A stretch of 64,000 bases of DNA from Styela clava (taxonomy: Eukaryota; Chordata; Ascidiacea; Stolidobranchia; Styelidae), in contig NC_135252.1 of NCBI RefSeq assembly GCF_964204865.1, positions 10,499,383 through 10,563,382 on the forward strand. The letters run 5' to 3'. Positions 1 to 10,716 of the stretch are shown here, piece after piece. The notes under the pieces were generated by a model. It searched no databases. It saw only the letters and a program-made list of their open reading frames with translations, and was not told where the DNA came from. Position numbers and translations under genes: made by a program. Each line of letters starts with the position of its first letter. The stretch's first letter is position 1.

Positions 1-1045
1 TTAAAGATATTCGGGAGTGCGCAAATCAGGTTTTTTAAAAGTGCTTGCTATCGTGCTGAACATTTGCTTTGCTAATACCAGCAGGGTTTTTAAACTTGAA
101 GGTGGAACTGACACCAGTTTTCACTATAGGCAAGACAGAGTAGTTTTGCATTTTCGGTTACAAATAAATATTTATTTGGCCGTTTTCAATCTTTTTTTCG
201 GTCATCGCGATTTAGTTGGAAATACTGAATCCTAAAGTTGCTATTGCATGTGCTTCCATACATTTGTCTCTGACAGTGCACAAGACATTAGAATGTCACA
301 AAACATGGTAGTATCGAAATCATTCGCCGGATGCAAAAGTACGAGATAAATTGATCCGTTTTTTTAATTAGCAATTCGGACATTTATATAATTATATCTA
401 AAATTAACTTGAACCGATCGCATACATTTTCGTAGATATAAATAAATAAGCTTTCGCAGTTCTCATGCTGATGTGCAAGCTTGGTGTATGCAATTTTTAT
501 TATTAACTTATGCTTATTCCAATATGTTATCGGAAATCGTTGATTACAAAAGCAGGGAGTAAAGCACGCATTCATTCTAACACCAGTTTCATAAAATATT
601 TTGTTTGATCGATTCTTAACATATCTCGATTGTGTGCTATAATTTTATAACATACGATAATGCAGCCGTAATTTGTAGTTGAGGTGAGTATATTTAGCAT
701 AATATAGAGCGCTGTATTTAAAGTCAATATATATATTCTCTCGCAGCTGCGAATAATGTGCCTTTAGTTGTAGTAAATCTCCCTGTATTTGCGAATTATT
801 CATACACCTGTTAAACATTATGTAAATATATTGAGAACAAACCCCGCGCGAACGCATAAGCTGGCACTTAACACAGGTTGTAACATAATTATCCGACAAC
901 AGTGATTGGTAGACAATATGATGTGGTGGTATATTCGACATTGCTGAAACTGATTTTAGACAAACGTTTTTATTAAAATCTTTCTGGTAAAAACGGTTTG
1001 GAGATTTACATTCGTTTTACACATACTTGTTATTGTTATTTTCAG
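1..1045. other. Gene-free 5' flank of the GnRH gene
   Basis: I see no convincing coding exon on either strand. The sequence is AT-rich with only short chance reading frames. At its right edge a pyrimidine-rich TTATTTTCAG (ending at 1045) could be the 3' splice site of a 5'UTR intron, 29 bases before the GnRH start codon. If so, the promoter lies further left, possibly outside the window. No TATA box could be placed with confidence. Confidence 0.5.
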
Positions 1046-1074
1046 ATTTTTAATAGATCAGTATTGTACAGTTT

Positions 1075-1773
1075 ATGAGAAACAGAAATATGACAAAAAC
1101 ACTGTTATTGTTTTTGGTTTTGTTTGGACTGGAATATTTCGTTGATTCGAAAAGTATTGTGAGTGATGATGAAGCAGCTGCAGAGAGCGACATCGAAAAA
1201 AGGCAGCATTGGTCATATGGGTTTGCGCCAGGCGGTAAAAGAAGCTTTCCCCAAATCGCTGAACGTCAACACTGGTCATATGGATTTGCTCCGGGTGGTA
1301 AACGAGAAGAAATACCCACAGACGTAGAAAAGAGGCAACATTGGTCGTATGGATTTGCACCAGGAGGAAAAAGAGAATTCAAGGACATGCCTAATATGCC
1401 TGAACTTAGTGAATTTGAAAAAAGACAACACTGGTCTTACGGTTTTGCTCCTGGTGGAAAGAGAGAATTTAACGATCAGAAAAGAACAGCTTGGCCCGTA
1501 GATATCCCGTTAAATGCTGAAGAAAAACGAAGTGTCTGGAATTATGGATGGGCTCCAAACGCAGAAAGAGAAATTGACCCAGGATATTTTATTCGACAAT
1601 TGCTAATCGCGGTAAGTTCAGACACAAAAATAATCAGAAAGAAATTTAGAAGTCTATCAGAGATTTTCGATTGGGCTATTTTATCTCTACTCGGGCAAAA
1701 ACAGATAGCCCTTCACCCCACCACGGTCATTTTAATCCTTTCCTACGCGTTAATTCTCCGAATCGAAATTTAG
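1075..1773 (+). CDS. gnrh: Multi-copy GnRH (gonadotropin-releasing hormone) precursor
   Basis: This encodes a secreted neuropeptide precursor. ATG at 1075 is followed by a hydrophobic signal peptide (residues about 7-25). Four copies of QHWSYGFAPG, each followed by the amidation/cleavage signal GKR, start at residues 44, 65, 88 and 118 (bases 1204, 1267, 1336, 1426). Each copy is preceded by KR, except copy 2, which follows ER. N-terminal Gln should cyclise to pyroGlu and Gly should supply the C-terminal amide. A fifth unit, SVWNYGWAPNAER (from 1531), is degenerate. A strong splice donor, CG|GTAAGT at 1612, suggests the real coding exon may leave this frame after residue 179; the last 53 residues up to the TAG at 1773 would then be intron read-through or an alternative end. 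AATAAA signals lie at 1936 and 1951. The gene family is certain; the 3' structure is not. Confidence 0.95.
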   Translation: MRNRNMTKTLLLFLVLFGLEYFVDSKSIVSDDEAAAESDIEKRQHWSYGFAPGGKRSFPQIAERQHWSYGFAPGGKREEIPTDVEKRQHWSYGFAPGGKREFKDMPNMPELSEFEKRQHWSYGFAPGGKREFNDQKRTAWPVDIPLNAEEKRSVWNYGWAPNAEREIDPGYFIRQLLIAVSSDTKIIRKKFRSLSEIFDWAILSLLGQKQIALHPTTVILILSYALILRIEI

Positions 1774-2304
1774 TATCAGACACAATCCCATTGTTAACCA
1801 TATTGTAAAGATAAATTTGCAAAGTTTCGAAAAATCATTTCTCAACTACTACTGAAATGATGTTTATTACTTCCATTAGAGAGAGTGAGAGATTTTTTAC
1901 TTCGTCAACCAAAAGAAATTAACAGTCATCGTAATAATAAAAATAATAGCAATAAATTAATTTGATATAAACAGGAAGGAGTGATACGACCGGGCGGTCA
2001 TCAAAGCCAACTCCCTCCTTTTCAGGTTAAGACTCACAATTTCAGATGACTAAATATAAAGGTAGAACATTCTATAGTTTAAAATTATAATGATCAATTT
2101 TTTGTCTGCAGAGGAATGTCAAAAGTAAAACTTACTCATACTTATAATTATATTACAAACAACGCAGAATCGACGGCAAAACACTGACCTTTGCCATTCA
2201 ATGACATGTGAAGCAATAGATCATTAGATTTATCGAGAAATTTAAGCGGTTTAAAAATTGTACATTCGGGTGCGAAAAGTTTTACATTGTGACAAGAACA
2301 TGTT

Positions 2305-2340
2305 GGCAAGTACAGAATTGTACTGGCAAGTACAGAATTG
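2305..2340. repeat. Two-copy direct repeat, period 20 bp
   Basis: GGCAAGTACAGAATTG occurs at 2305-2320 and again at 2325-2340, separated by TACT. This is a simple local duplication with no coding context. Confidence 0.8.
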
Positions 2341-3582
2341 GCATATAACGAATCGTTTGAAATCAAGAACGGTAAATTATTTATTATATTATCAAAATTA
2401 AGGAAGATAGTAGTTACAAAAGTTGCGTCAAACTTCTTTTCACTAAAACTCAGATTACAACAGCATTTGATAAATGGTATGGTAACCAGTAAATTATCCA
2501 AAGTTCTGTCATGAACTCAAATGTAACTTTGGGACTTTGCTTCGCGTTTGTCCTCATTTAGTACGCATGGACGAATTATATGTCATACCGTTAAGTATTA
2601 ATTGAGATTACGGACCGATATGAAAAACTTAAAATATATTCTCAAACAACTCGGTTATTTGACCGGAAAAGAATCCTATACGTTGATATCGCCTAGGGAT
2701 AGGCGATAGGATAATACATTAATAGAATATATGAGATTCGGGGACATTTTGATATTTTTGTATATATTCCCTTGTGTAACAAAGTTAGTTTAACGGGTAT
2801 AAAAAGTATACTAAGGGCGAAATATTATATATATATTTCGTGACGACGCGGTATATTAAATACCATGTTACATGAAAATTATAGTCAAGTACCAGACATG
2901 ATATCGCTCCCATTTCAACTTTCCGTTTCGGAGTACTCCGACAATAAATGCTTTGCAAATCACCTCATCCGTATTTACGATTAATCAATACCTGAACTTG
3001 ATCCCTATGTTCAATGAGCGTAAGTATTGATTAAAAACTCGGTCATTTATTATTAAAATGAACATTTTGTAAAATGATTTCGGTGATTCAAAAGACGTAT
3101 TTGTATTAGTTCCACTTACATTTTACCAGAGGTTCAATGTAATATAGGTATTTTAATTTGATATCAACTAAACTTTCTTTTGTACAAAAAAACGACATTT
3201 TAATGCCATTTTAGTCATATGCAGCTAATTAGATAATGTTGCGATCATCAATTTATATCATTCATTTACATGCGGGTGCACTGTAGTTCATTTAGTATTC
3301 ATATTGACAATTCTCTATAGGCATTCTGGCTTGAATTTAGCAGATGCTAGAAATGTATTGGGCAAACTCAACTACGGCTCGCCGTGGCATTTCGTGCGAC
3401 CCCGTAAACTTAGAAAAAGTTGCGACAATTCTTTACAAGAACCAATTTGCGTCAGTTCATGATTTTACTTTGTTATCTAATATATTTCTTGAAAAATTCT
3501 TTAATTTGGGATATTTTACATGTTATATTTTAACTGAAGGTAACTATATAATATGATCTTTTGAAGAAATAAAGTTTTTTTT

Positions 3583-3713
3583 CAATATTGTTGCTCTTTG
3601 CAAAACAAAAAAGATTTTCTGAATGCGGCCTTTGCAAAATAACTTTCTCAATATTGTTGCCCTTTGCAAAACAAAAAAGATTTTCTGAATGCGGCCTTTG
3701 CAAAATAACTTTC
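3583..3713. repeat. 66-bp tandem duplication
   Basis: A unit beginning CAATATTGTTG at 3583 is repeated at 3649 with a period of 66 bp. Within the compared span I see one difference (GCTC versus GCCC). Each unit contains TTTGCAAAA twice. Both strands read through the repeat as short open frames, but these are a consequence of the duplication rather than coding evidence. Confidence 0.9.
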
Positions 3714-4715
3714 ACCGCCCCTGGATTAGAATATATAAAATTGTTGGATTTAATAGCCATAGACCACATAATCATCACAAGCAATAATAAAATCTCTAAA
3801 CTTATTTGAATCTAGAAATCCATGATGGAATAAGAAGAACAAGGAAACAAAGAAAAATCGAAGAATAATATAAACGCTGAATTAAACTCGTATAAAAAGT
3901 AACCAAGATGAAGTCATTTATGGCGTAGTTGTGTATAGCCGAGGACATTTGTGATGCGACCTGAACAGCAATATATAACGTCTGATTTTTTGTGTTTAAA
4001 ATTGTATTATTTTTCAATAACCACTCGATTGCAGTTTCTGTTTGTTTTTTATAATGTAAGTTGGGACGCCGAGTTAATGACTTCTCACTGCAACAGCGCC
4101 TCGATGTATCATCTTCAGAAAAATCTCTCCTGTTAGTTAACGGTTGCAATTAAGATTTTAATACTTGTACTCCCATCAGCATGTCAGGCTATCAGACAAT
4201 AAAAGCGAGTACGACCCCAAAATGAAAAATGGTGATATGTTCCGTATAAAAGAGCTACATTTCATAAATCATTATTCATGTTGTCCCAACGATGCGAGCA
4301 TTTTTTTTTATATGTCCTGAATAATCTGAGTACATAACCTTGCAACCCGTTATACAATAGTGAGGTTGGGATTATAAACTAGGAAGGATAGAAACAGAAT
4401 GACACATAGAAAAAATTATTACCGCAATTGAGAGTTAAAATTTTAACATAGTTCAGTGATAAATCGGCATAAAAGTAGTTTTCGTTTTGAAGTCGATTGA
4501 AAGCGTATGAAATCAAATATATACAGCTAATAAACCTAAACTAAAAGTTTTCTCGAGATCAAGCGGTTTGTGAGCAGGTGCAATAACCAGCGTATGGGTA
4601 AATAAAAAAAAATGTAGGTCAGTGCTCTCCACCCAATCTTTTTTCTTGTGTGGCCTATAATCAGTTTGGGTAAAAGCGGTATGGCCCACTACTATCTTGT
4701 TAGAATTGGCTACAC

Positions 4716-5035
4716 CCGTGGTTCTCAAACTTTCATAATCAGTGGCCCGATTCCAAAGACTCTTAACACTTGCGGTCCCTGCTCCTCTATGAAAACACCT
4801 AGTTTAAATTTTAACGCGTTTCTATTAGTAATTTTATGCTCCACAATAAATAGCGAACAAACAAAAGCAAATAAAGAAGTGAATTACAGTAAAAAAATAA
4901 CAAAAACGCAGTCAATTTACTCCAAATTAATGTGGTTATGGCGAATGGTACGTCGCGCAGGTCTATGCTCGTGAACCCACAGAACCGTCTCGTGCCCCAA
5001 TTCGGAGGGCCGATGGCCCAGTTTAAGGAACCCTG
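4716..5035. mobile_element. Degenerate hAT-like MITE
   Basis: The left end CCGTGGTTCTCAAACT (4716) and the reverse complement of the right end (ending at 5035) match at about 11 of 16 positions. Subterminal GTGGCCC/GGGCC motifs are typical of hAT non-autonomous elements. No clean 8-bp target duplication survives, so this is an old, decayed copy and its ends are approximate. Confidence 0.45.
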
Positions 5036-7242
5036 AGCTTTCCATTGTCCCTCTCTTCTCAACCACCAAGAATTTATCTAAATCTCAATTTAGAGTATAC
5101 TTCATCAAATTTGCTTTTTGACATTTTCTAGCAGTCACAAATGAAGCTTTCCGCGCGAATTGTTGCCTAATTGCCTAATACTTCTGTACAGCTGCTGTGA
5201 AACTGATTTCTGCCCAGCAGTACTGTTGTACATGAAGACAACAATCAGAAACATCATTGTTGTGGAACAATGCTAATGAATAATGCTTGCTCAGTGTGCG
5301 TGCTGCACAAGCAAGTAGTTGATTTCGGTAATAACGGTCAGGAAAGATAATTGTTGATACAAATAGTAGTCATTTTCACGGGTCATTATTTTGATTTTTT
5401 CCAAACGCAGTTGAAGTTATCTTGCTGATTAGACCACGGTACGAAAATGAACAAGTAAATCGATGCTGGGAGAAACGTTGAAATTGCCCACTCGGAGACG
5501 ACTACATGGCCCAAGGATACACATGTGTTGATGGTGGATTGTCAGTCGACAAAACTTAGCGTGGCAACTAGTGCTCGTCAATTTTTGCCCAGGGATGGTT
5601 GCTTATGAATACAGGTGCCGGTGGTAGCAGCTCAAAAAGCATGCCAAAGTGAAGGAAAGTTATTCTATTTACTTTTGCGAATGTTAGAAGGTAAGATCGG
5701 TTAGAGCTGTGATCATTGATAATGGAAGACTTATGTTGTAAAAGTATATCACATTTTTTCAGATGTTCACGATTTGAATACCGATAATTACAGAACAACC
5801 CCTCCATGCTCGAGCTCATACAACAGTCATCATACTTGCTGTATAATTGTGCATGAATCATTTGGTTGAAATACAAACCACCTTGCTTAAGAGGACTTGT
5901 ATCTAAATGATGGGAACTTCTCATTCCTGTTTAGAGGAAGTTACGGACAGAAGTTTTATTTGATTGAAATAGCAAGCACATCACTAATGAACGCCACAAG
6001 CGGAAGATCTGTATCTGATTTCTGTGAACCTCTCAGTCCCAATTATAAAAAATCACAATCGGCAGTTTGTGGTCAAATATAGACTTTTGCTATGCTATCC
6101 TTGATCTAAGTATACCCAAGCAAAGATAGAGGACATTGCTTCACTCAATTATAGATTACGCCAATGCCCAGTGATTCTTTTTCTAAGGTGCAAGTAACAA
6201 AATCACTGTACTATCTCAATTTCTTATAACTGTAGGAAATGTTTACATGCATTTTATGGAACCTTTAGGTCCTTCACTTTAAGCACCGTTAAGTTAGTCA
6301 CTCTTTATGATTTTACATTGCCCATCTTTACTGTGACGTTATAAGTAACTTCTTTCCCCGCGCTTTACGGCCTTCCAGAATTTTCCTTGCCACGAGGTAG
6401 ACGCTCAATGCGCTTTGCTTATTAGGGAGGATTCTGTGCGATTAAAATATTTTATTAATGATAGGTTTTCCTGATGTTTGTGTGGTTAGCCTTATGGTAT
6501 ACGTTAGTTACATAATGGTTATCAGGTGGATATTTTGATACTTATAATATTTTTTAATTTCTTCATATATTAGCCGAATAGCCTTTGAAGGGTTGCTGTA
6601 ATTATTTGCATCGTTATATCTTTACGGTTATATTGATCATTGTATTAATTTGTATTCTAGCACACTAATGGCTGTTCTTTGAGTCCTTGTCGAAAACAGT
6701 CAATTTATCACTAACACCGACACTACACTAATACTGTAATAGACTGTTATCACTGACGTCAACATCAGACGTGTTTAAACAAGATAATAAAGTTTCTTTC
6801 AACACAAGTCTACGGGATTGTTTGTGCACAGGTTGCAGTGTGTGTTGGTCAGTTGGTGCATAGATTGAAGACATTATTTGGGGACCCAAGGGACAGGACG
6901 CGTCTCAAGTTACCCTGGATATTGGAGTCGCCGTGGGACACATTAGGTACCGTACCCTACGCGTACTTATCCCACAATAACAATTCAGCATTCTACACCC
7001 TTGGGGATAGTAATTGTTCTTGTTATGGGTGCCATTCCCAGCTAAGAATACTCAATGGAATTTCAACTTGTGTGTGAAATATAATTTGTTGAAAATATGC
7101 ATAAATACAATAACACAATAGTAGTAGTTTTTCCTCTGTTGGCGTTATTCTCAGTTCCCGAAGCTTGATTTTTCTGCTTAGTGAACCAGTAGTCTGGTAG
7201 TGTTATTACTTGTGAACAATAATGAAAACTCCTCGAATCTTA
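5036..7242. other. Gene-free intergenic stretch
   Basis: About 2.2 kb with no exon I can support and no recognisable repeat family. The reading frames present are short and lack splice-site or compositional support. Confidence 0.45.
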
Positions 7243-7250
7243 CCTTATAA

Positions 7251-7676
7251 CAGGGGTCGGCAACCTTTTGTCGTTTACGGGCCAAAATAAAGGTTGCAAG
7301 ACATTGGCGGGCCGCACATATTTCTAGAAAGTTGAAAACCGAACGAATGATACTTTTTATAATAAAAATTAAGCAATGATACATCTCTCGAATAGAATAA
7401 AGATTCATTTCCTCATTCGAACCATTTGCATTTGACAATAACTTTTCTGCGTTTTGTTGCCATTTGTCGAATTATAATTAAATTATGGGCTCAATAAACG
7501 AGTACTTGTGAATTTTATACTTGTTAGATTATAATATAATCTACACTTGTCTTATAATAAACTCTGTTACGTACAGAATATATTCTTCAAAACACCTGTT
7601 TTGTTACTATAATTCAGTGAGTCGTCGCGGGCCGGATTATAGTACCGGCCCGCGGGCCGTAGGTTGCCGACCCCTG
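7251..7676. mobile_element. hAT non-autonomous transposon (426 bp) with perfect target duplication
   Basis: The element begins CAGGGGTCGGCAACC (7251) and ends with the exact reverse complement, GGTTGCCGACCCCTG (to 7676). It is flanked by a perfect 8-bp duplication, CCTTATAA, at 7243-7250 and 7677-7684. An 8-bp duplication and CAGGGG... ends are the hallmark of hAT transposons. Subterminal GGGCC/GGCCC motifs are present. No transposase frame is present, so it moved using an enzyme supplied elsewhere. The intact ends and duplication suggest a fairly recent insertion. Confidence 0.93.
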
Positions 7677-8010
7677 CCTTATAACTTAATAAACGAATAC
7701 TCTTCTCGTATCATCTTTTATGAGCTACCTGTATCAATAGTATCCAAGTTATTGATCTCATGACGTCCCGTTCAGGTATTCACATATGACTGTATGGATG
7801 CCTACGGTACATCGTACACGTTATTTTTTCTAAAATACTACAACGCATCTGAAAACAGTATTTCTATGAATCCAGCAACGAAACACCATTACATTGCGTT
7901 TTATTCACAAGAAACATTGTAAGTCAGGCCTAGACGCGTTAACGTTCAGAGCAAGAAATCGCAGACGTGTCAAAGGTCATGACTGTCCCTAAGCAAGTTT
8001 ATGTGTATGG

Positions 8011-8032
8011 GATTAGCTAGCCAGTTATTTGT
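8011..8032. repeat. Dispersed repeat fragment shared with about 55115
   Basis: ATTAGCTAGCCAGTTATTTGT occurs here and again beginning at about 55115, with weaker similarity on both sides (TATGG before and ATG-containing sequence after). The repeat family is not identified. It lies between transposon fragments here and in the GPCR-ABCC intergenic region there. Confidence 0.6.
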
Positions 8033-8052
8033 TCCAAATGCATGGAATAGAA

Positions 8053-8199
8053 CAGAGGTTTCTCAACTTTTTTCATGTTAAGTACCCCCGGGTCATGAAA
8101 ATAACCCGAACCCCCAATAATCAGACACAAAACAAATTTGTAGTATACAGTATTGAGTAACAATTTTTAATCTGTGATTTAAAGCAGTGGTTCCCAACC
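8053..8199. mobile_element. Fragments with hAT-type terminal sequences
   Basis: CAGAGGTTTCTCAAC at 8053 and CAGTGGTTCCCAACC at 8185 look like two left ends of hAT-type elements. I could not find matching right ends with target duplications nearby, so these are recorded as fragments or nested remnants. Confidence 0.35.
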
Positions 8200-9548
8200 G
8201 CTGCTCCGCGGACCGGCATCGAACGCTTTTTTTCGGTCCGCGAGAAATTTTGTTGGTTTTCAGCCGCCTCAATCGCTTTTGCTTTACCGAACCCGGAATG
8301 ACGACGTTGCGTTTGTTTATTACGCAATTTCTCTTTCGCCGGCGTAATGCTGTTTGCGGAATTAATGACCCGACGACGCCGTGGCGCCAAGTAATCACAC
8401 TTTTCGGTTCCGATTAAGCGCTAAATCGTCCGTCAAATCTCGCGAGATTCAGAAACCCGAAGATCGGCATCAGTGTTTTTCTGTTCTGCATGCTTTTCCT
8501 GCTTAATATGAACTATTTCTTTGTTTAAACCAGAAAATAGTCATGGACAGTATATTATTCCGGTACTTCGCCTTGACATTCAGTAAAATATAATCTTGTT
8601 GCAACCCTGCAGGTCACGAGACGCACAACAGAAGCATGAGCCGCAGAGATCTTTTCCAAGTGATGCACAGCAGGATGGTGAACCTAGTGCCAAGTTACCG
8701 ACGACTTTGTCATATTAATGCAAATTCATTTTGTTTGATGCGTCGATTTACTGCAGAAGGATTAATATGAGATCAGTTGACCAACAAAGCATTTTGATAT
8801 TTTTTAACAGGAATTTACGATCGTTCCCAGATAGCACAACTACGTTGGAGGAGAATAGGTCTTCTTCGGGACCAAGTTTGATCGACTCGTTTCAATTTTT
8901 GGCCGGCGCATTATTTGTTTTTATTCATGCGAATTGTTTTCAAGTGTTCCCTCTTTATCTAGAAGCATAAGTTGTCCACAGTCGTTTGTCGCAATAAATA
9001 GTCGTGCTGTCCAAACTTATCGAATTAGAATTAGGCCTACTGTGTTTCCGCTTTGACAGCTGAATTTTTTAGTCTACTTGGTAGAATAATTTTTACCTCT
9101 CAATCTTATTCATTCAATCTCCAACGACCAAGCATCATGTCAATACAGGATACCAGGGCAACACCGCAGCACGTCTTCAAACGTGAATATATATATATTT
9201 CGTGAACCTCACATATCATGAGTGGTTCCTATGTCATGAATATTGTTTTGCGAATGTCTACCCAAACGCGGTACGACACACAAAAACTGAGGCGCAGTTC
9301 TTACCACTTCATGGCAGTTCCTGCCACGAACGAACCGCGGCAGCTCTTGCCATGGTTTTATAGCGCTCTTCAGTAATCAGTATTAACGGTATATTCACAA
9401 ATTAATGTACCAGATTTTAATTGATCATGTGGAATTATATCTACTTAAACCATAACCCCAAATCCATCAAAACTGTATCCATAAGAAAAACGTTCCAACT
9501 TACCCTGTATTTGTCACCATAAAGGACAGTCCTATCTTTACGGCTCAC

Positions 9549-9616
9549 CTGCCGCGGTTACGGCAGCAAAATTATACCTGCCATTGGTTTTCAATTTGCT
9601 GCCGCGGTAACGGCAG
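9549..9616. repeat. Repeated CTGCCG...CGGCAG palindrome
   Basis: CTGCCGCGGTTACGGCAG at 9549-9566 and CTGCCGCGGTAACGGCAG at 9599-9616 are two nearly identical copies, 50 bp apart. Each has 6-bp inverted arms. Related CCGCGGCAGCTCTTGCCATGG-type strings occur at about 9340 and in 9660-9720. The patch is GC-richer than its surroundings. Confidence 0.6.
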
Positions 9617-10716
9617 CTCGACATTGGTTTGTAGCAGCTAAAAAGTCAGTCGCCATAGGTTTGGACGGAGCGGCCATGGTATGGAAATACCGCCATGGTT
9701 TTGCGGCAGCTACAGACGCCACAGAATACTTAAAACTGCACTTGCAAAAACTAGCCACCTTCCATTTCCGGTTATCATGGTTGTCGCGCCTGGAGTCGTT
9801 TTCTCTCGTCACCACGAGCGATACTGGAAACACCAAGTCGCTTAAATTTAGTTAATAGTCGGCTCCTGTTAGTAAATATTGTTCGGCTTTTTTTTTTATC
9901 TTAGTATATATGATTCAATGTTAAACTCTCTCACAGGTGATTCTCTGCTAAATAATAATTACTTGTTTATTGCGTCTCCCTTCAACCTGAAATACACTTT
10001 TATTTTATTTTACATCACTGTTTGTGCACTTTGTATTTTCGGTAAGTGAAAAAAATAAACTATTGAATGACTGAATAAATTGTCTAACTCAAAGGACTTG
10101 TTCAATTTTATACAATTTAGATCATCAGCATTTATCTTATTGATCCTGGATCCACATTCCAACAAAATTAATCTATATTTTCCCCATTGGCGGACAAATC
10201 GATCTATTTTTATGGGATATCATTGATGACTGAGATTTTCAGAAGACTGAGACAGACTTTAAATCACTCGACTCATGAAATATACTAGGCGTTTTTCATT
10301 TCACTGAAATTACAGTGGAAAATAGAAAATATGTAAAAATAAAAAGTAACAAAAAGAAAGAATATAATAAAAAGCACGTCTAATTCCGTACTTATTTGGC
10401 TTGCGATAGTCAAATACCCATCTAAAGTCAAGTTGTAAAAGACGTCATTCTTGAACTTTTGTGACTGTTTGTTGGTCAAACAATTTTGCAGAAAAACTCA
10501 ATTTAAAACTAAGTTGACACAGAGGCGTTATCAAACTTAATGCATAAAGGCAGAAATGAAAGACATATTCTAACTTATGACTGGAACTCATTCGTTGAAC
10601 GCATTATAAATTGCCGACCATGGCATGAAAAAATCAGACGCTTGAAGCACGAATATGGCATGACCAGACCACTCTTGTTCATCGAGTATATGAAATTAAT
10701 TCTAACTAATCTTGTG

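Larger units (their letters stand above)
1774..4715. other. Gene-free region after the GnRH gene
   Basis: About 2.9 kb with no supportable coding exon. It contains the likely 3'UTR of the GnRH gene (AATAAA at 1936 and 1951), a nested hairpin at 1974-2022, a 20-bp-period duplication at 2305-2340, and a 66-bp tandem duplication at 3583-3713. The rest is AT-rich and featureless to my reading. Confidence 0.5.
7685..10716. other. Gene-free, repeat-rich stretch between hAT element and protocadherin
   Basis: No supportable gene. It holds isolated hAT-type ends (CAGAGGTTTCTCAAC at 8053; CAGTGGTTCCCAACC at 8185) without identifiable partners. A segment at about 8010-8032 recurs near 55113. A locally GC-richer patch at 9330-9720 repeats a CTGCCGCGGTNACGGCAG palindrome. 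The remainder to 10716 is AT-rich, probably including the 3'UTR and downstream flank of the protocadherin. Confidence 0.45.

Noticed and set aside
8093-8417. Three overlapping frames of 76-101 codons with Arg-rich content
   Set aside because: They lie within transposon-derived sequence and have no similarity to a transposase catalytic domain that I can see.
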